Source: Pyrocephalus nanus
Lineage: Eukaryota; Chordata; Aves; Passeriformes; Tyrannidae
Direction: 5' to 3'
DNA: 64,000 nt
Assembly (NCBI GenBank): GCA_038380795.1
Contig: CM076268.1
Location: 18,108,001 to 18,172,000 of the forward strand
Positions 62,991-64,000 of the stretch are shown piece by piece (within the stretch, counting starts at the first letter, position 1; every line of letters begins with the position of its first letter). Below the pieces are notes generated by a model, which was not told where the DNA came from, did not search any database, and saw only the letters and a list, made by a program, of their open reading frames with translations. A program made the position numbers and the translations under genes.

Positions 62991-63535
62991 GGATTGGTCT
63001 CTTGAGCCTCTATAATAACAGCAGCACTTTCACAAAACATCTTTTAATGACAAGAGCATAGCATTCTGTAAGTCAGGCTAATTGCAGACATAGCCTATTA
63101 ATTGCAAAAATTAGGAGAGGTTACATATTTTACAAGCTTTTAATTTTAAATCACCCGAGATGATTTGTCGTAAGTGTTTGGGTAGAGAAGTCTACAATAT
63201 TCTAGGATAGACCATTGCTGACTCCAGAAAAGTTGCAGACTGTGGATAATATAGAGAATTGTAGAATTAAGCTTTGGGTGTCCACAGCTGCCTAGAAATC
63301 CTACTCTCTCTGTAATGCAAATTGTATTGAAGATTGCATATTCTCCTGAGAATTGTGATATCAGCGTTAAATAATGTGTTGTGGTTTTATCAGGAGATGA
63401 TAATCAGAAAGTAGAAATTCTAGAAAACTTAAGCTCGTAAGAGCTTTAAATCTTGGGGTATGTGTAAACAACTGATTTTACAGTAAAAGATCATGGACTT
63501 TTAACACCATCTCACTTTTTGAGATGGATTTTTCT

Positions 63536-63620
63536 CTTTTGTTTTTGTTGGTTTTGTTTGGGTTTTTGTTGTTGGGGTTTTTGTTTGTTTGTTTGTTTGT
63601 TTGGGGTTTTGTTTTTTTTA
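63536..63620. repeat. GTTT-rich simple repeat
   Basis: GTTTTTGTTGGTTTTGTTTGG followed by five GTTT units and TTGGGGTTTT. T/G-rich low-complexity DNA. Confidence 0.85.
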
Positions 63621-64000
63621 AAGACACTTCAAGTAATAAGGATTTTGTCTTTCCTATAGCAAATTCAGTAGTGGTTCTACTTTCTTTTTTCTTTTACATT
63701 GAGTATGTTTCTTTCATCCAGAAATTGTTTCTCAGCCCATCATCTTCTAGATTTATATGTGGAGGATAAATGCAATAGAGATGAGTCTTGAATGCTGTGA
63801 AAAGTGATATAGACTGTCTCTGCCCTACATAATTTTCAAATATAAAGGCTAGTAAAAACTTGGGGAAAGGTTATAGCTTAAAAGAGAAGCACAAAATTTG
63901 AAGATTGATAACAAATATACTAATCTTATTAATGAGAAAGGTTAGACAGAATTTAGAATTAATCAAATAGATTTTTTTTTGTGATTGTTTTTCAGTTTTT

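Larger units (their letters stand above)
57804..64000 (+). other. ERCC6: ERCC6 intron 8, partial
   Basis: More than 6.1 kb of intron, running off the window. It includes an A-run at about 58298-58311, a GTTT-rich tract (63536-63620), a CTCF-like motif at 62977-62990, and a possible alternative terminal exon at 60216-60366. The exon encoding motif II was looked for and not found. Confidence 0.8.

Noticed and set aside
57804..64000. Searched for ERCC6 exon 9 (motif II, DEGH).
   Set aside because: No matching translation is visible; it presumably lies beyond the window.

Overview
This window is vertebrate nuclear DNA, most likely from a bird. The evidence is several CR1-type LINE tails, avian-style solo LTRs, and one recognisable gene whose exons match vertebrate ERCC6 (Cockayne syndrome group B, CSB) with canonical phases. 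There is no bacterial-style gene organisation, and almost every open frame outside the exons below looks like chance.

Layout. Positions 1 to about 33,080 are intergenic with no protein-coding gene I can recognise. This stretch holds a 467-bp solo LTR (3033-3499), small CR1 remnants (14620, 29170, 31222, 32339), a 3' relic of an RTE-like non-LTR retrotransposon (21091-21562), an orphan CpG-rich patch (15150-15520), and possible exons on the minus strand, the best at 24140-24261. From human synteny this flank should lead toward the divergently transcribed cholinergic locus (CHAT/SLC18A3), but neither gene is visible here.

Positions 33,086-33,640 are a CpG-island promoter with GC boxes, an ETS/CRE-like composite and a perfect 29-bp inverted repeat. 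ERCC6 runs from there on the plus strand to beyond the window end. There is a probable noncoding exon 1, then coding exons 2-8 at 34736, 37589, 39340, 41297, 49367, 53219 and 57668. Spliced together they give 1806 nt, or 602 codons without a break: the N-terminal regulatory region, the acidic stretch, a basic NLS-like patch, and the start of the SWI2/SNF2 ATPase (motifs I and Ia). Motif II onward lies downstream of the window.

Points of interest: a GC-AG intron 7; loss of two residues reported as modified in human CSB (the S10-Q ATM-type site and SUMO acceptor K205) while the S158-P site is kept; an antisense solo LTR with near-identical 5-bp target duplications in intron 5, the intron that hosts PGBD3 in primates; and an in-frame potential alternative terminal exon in intron 8. 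I found no CRISPR, operon, tRNA or rRNA, and nothing that I would call a new multi-gene system.
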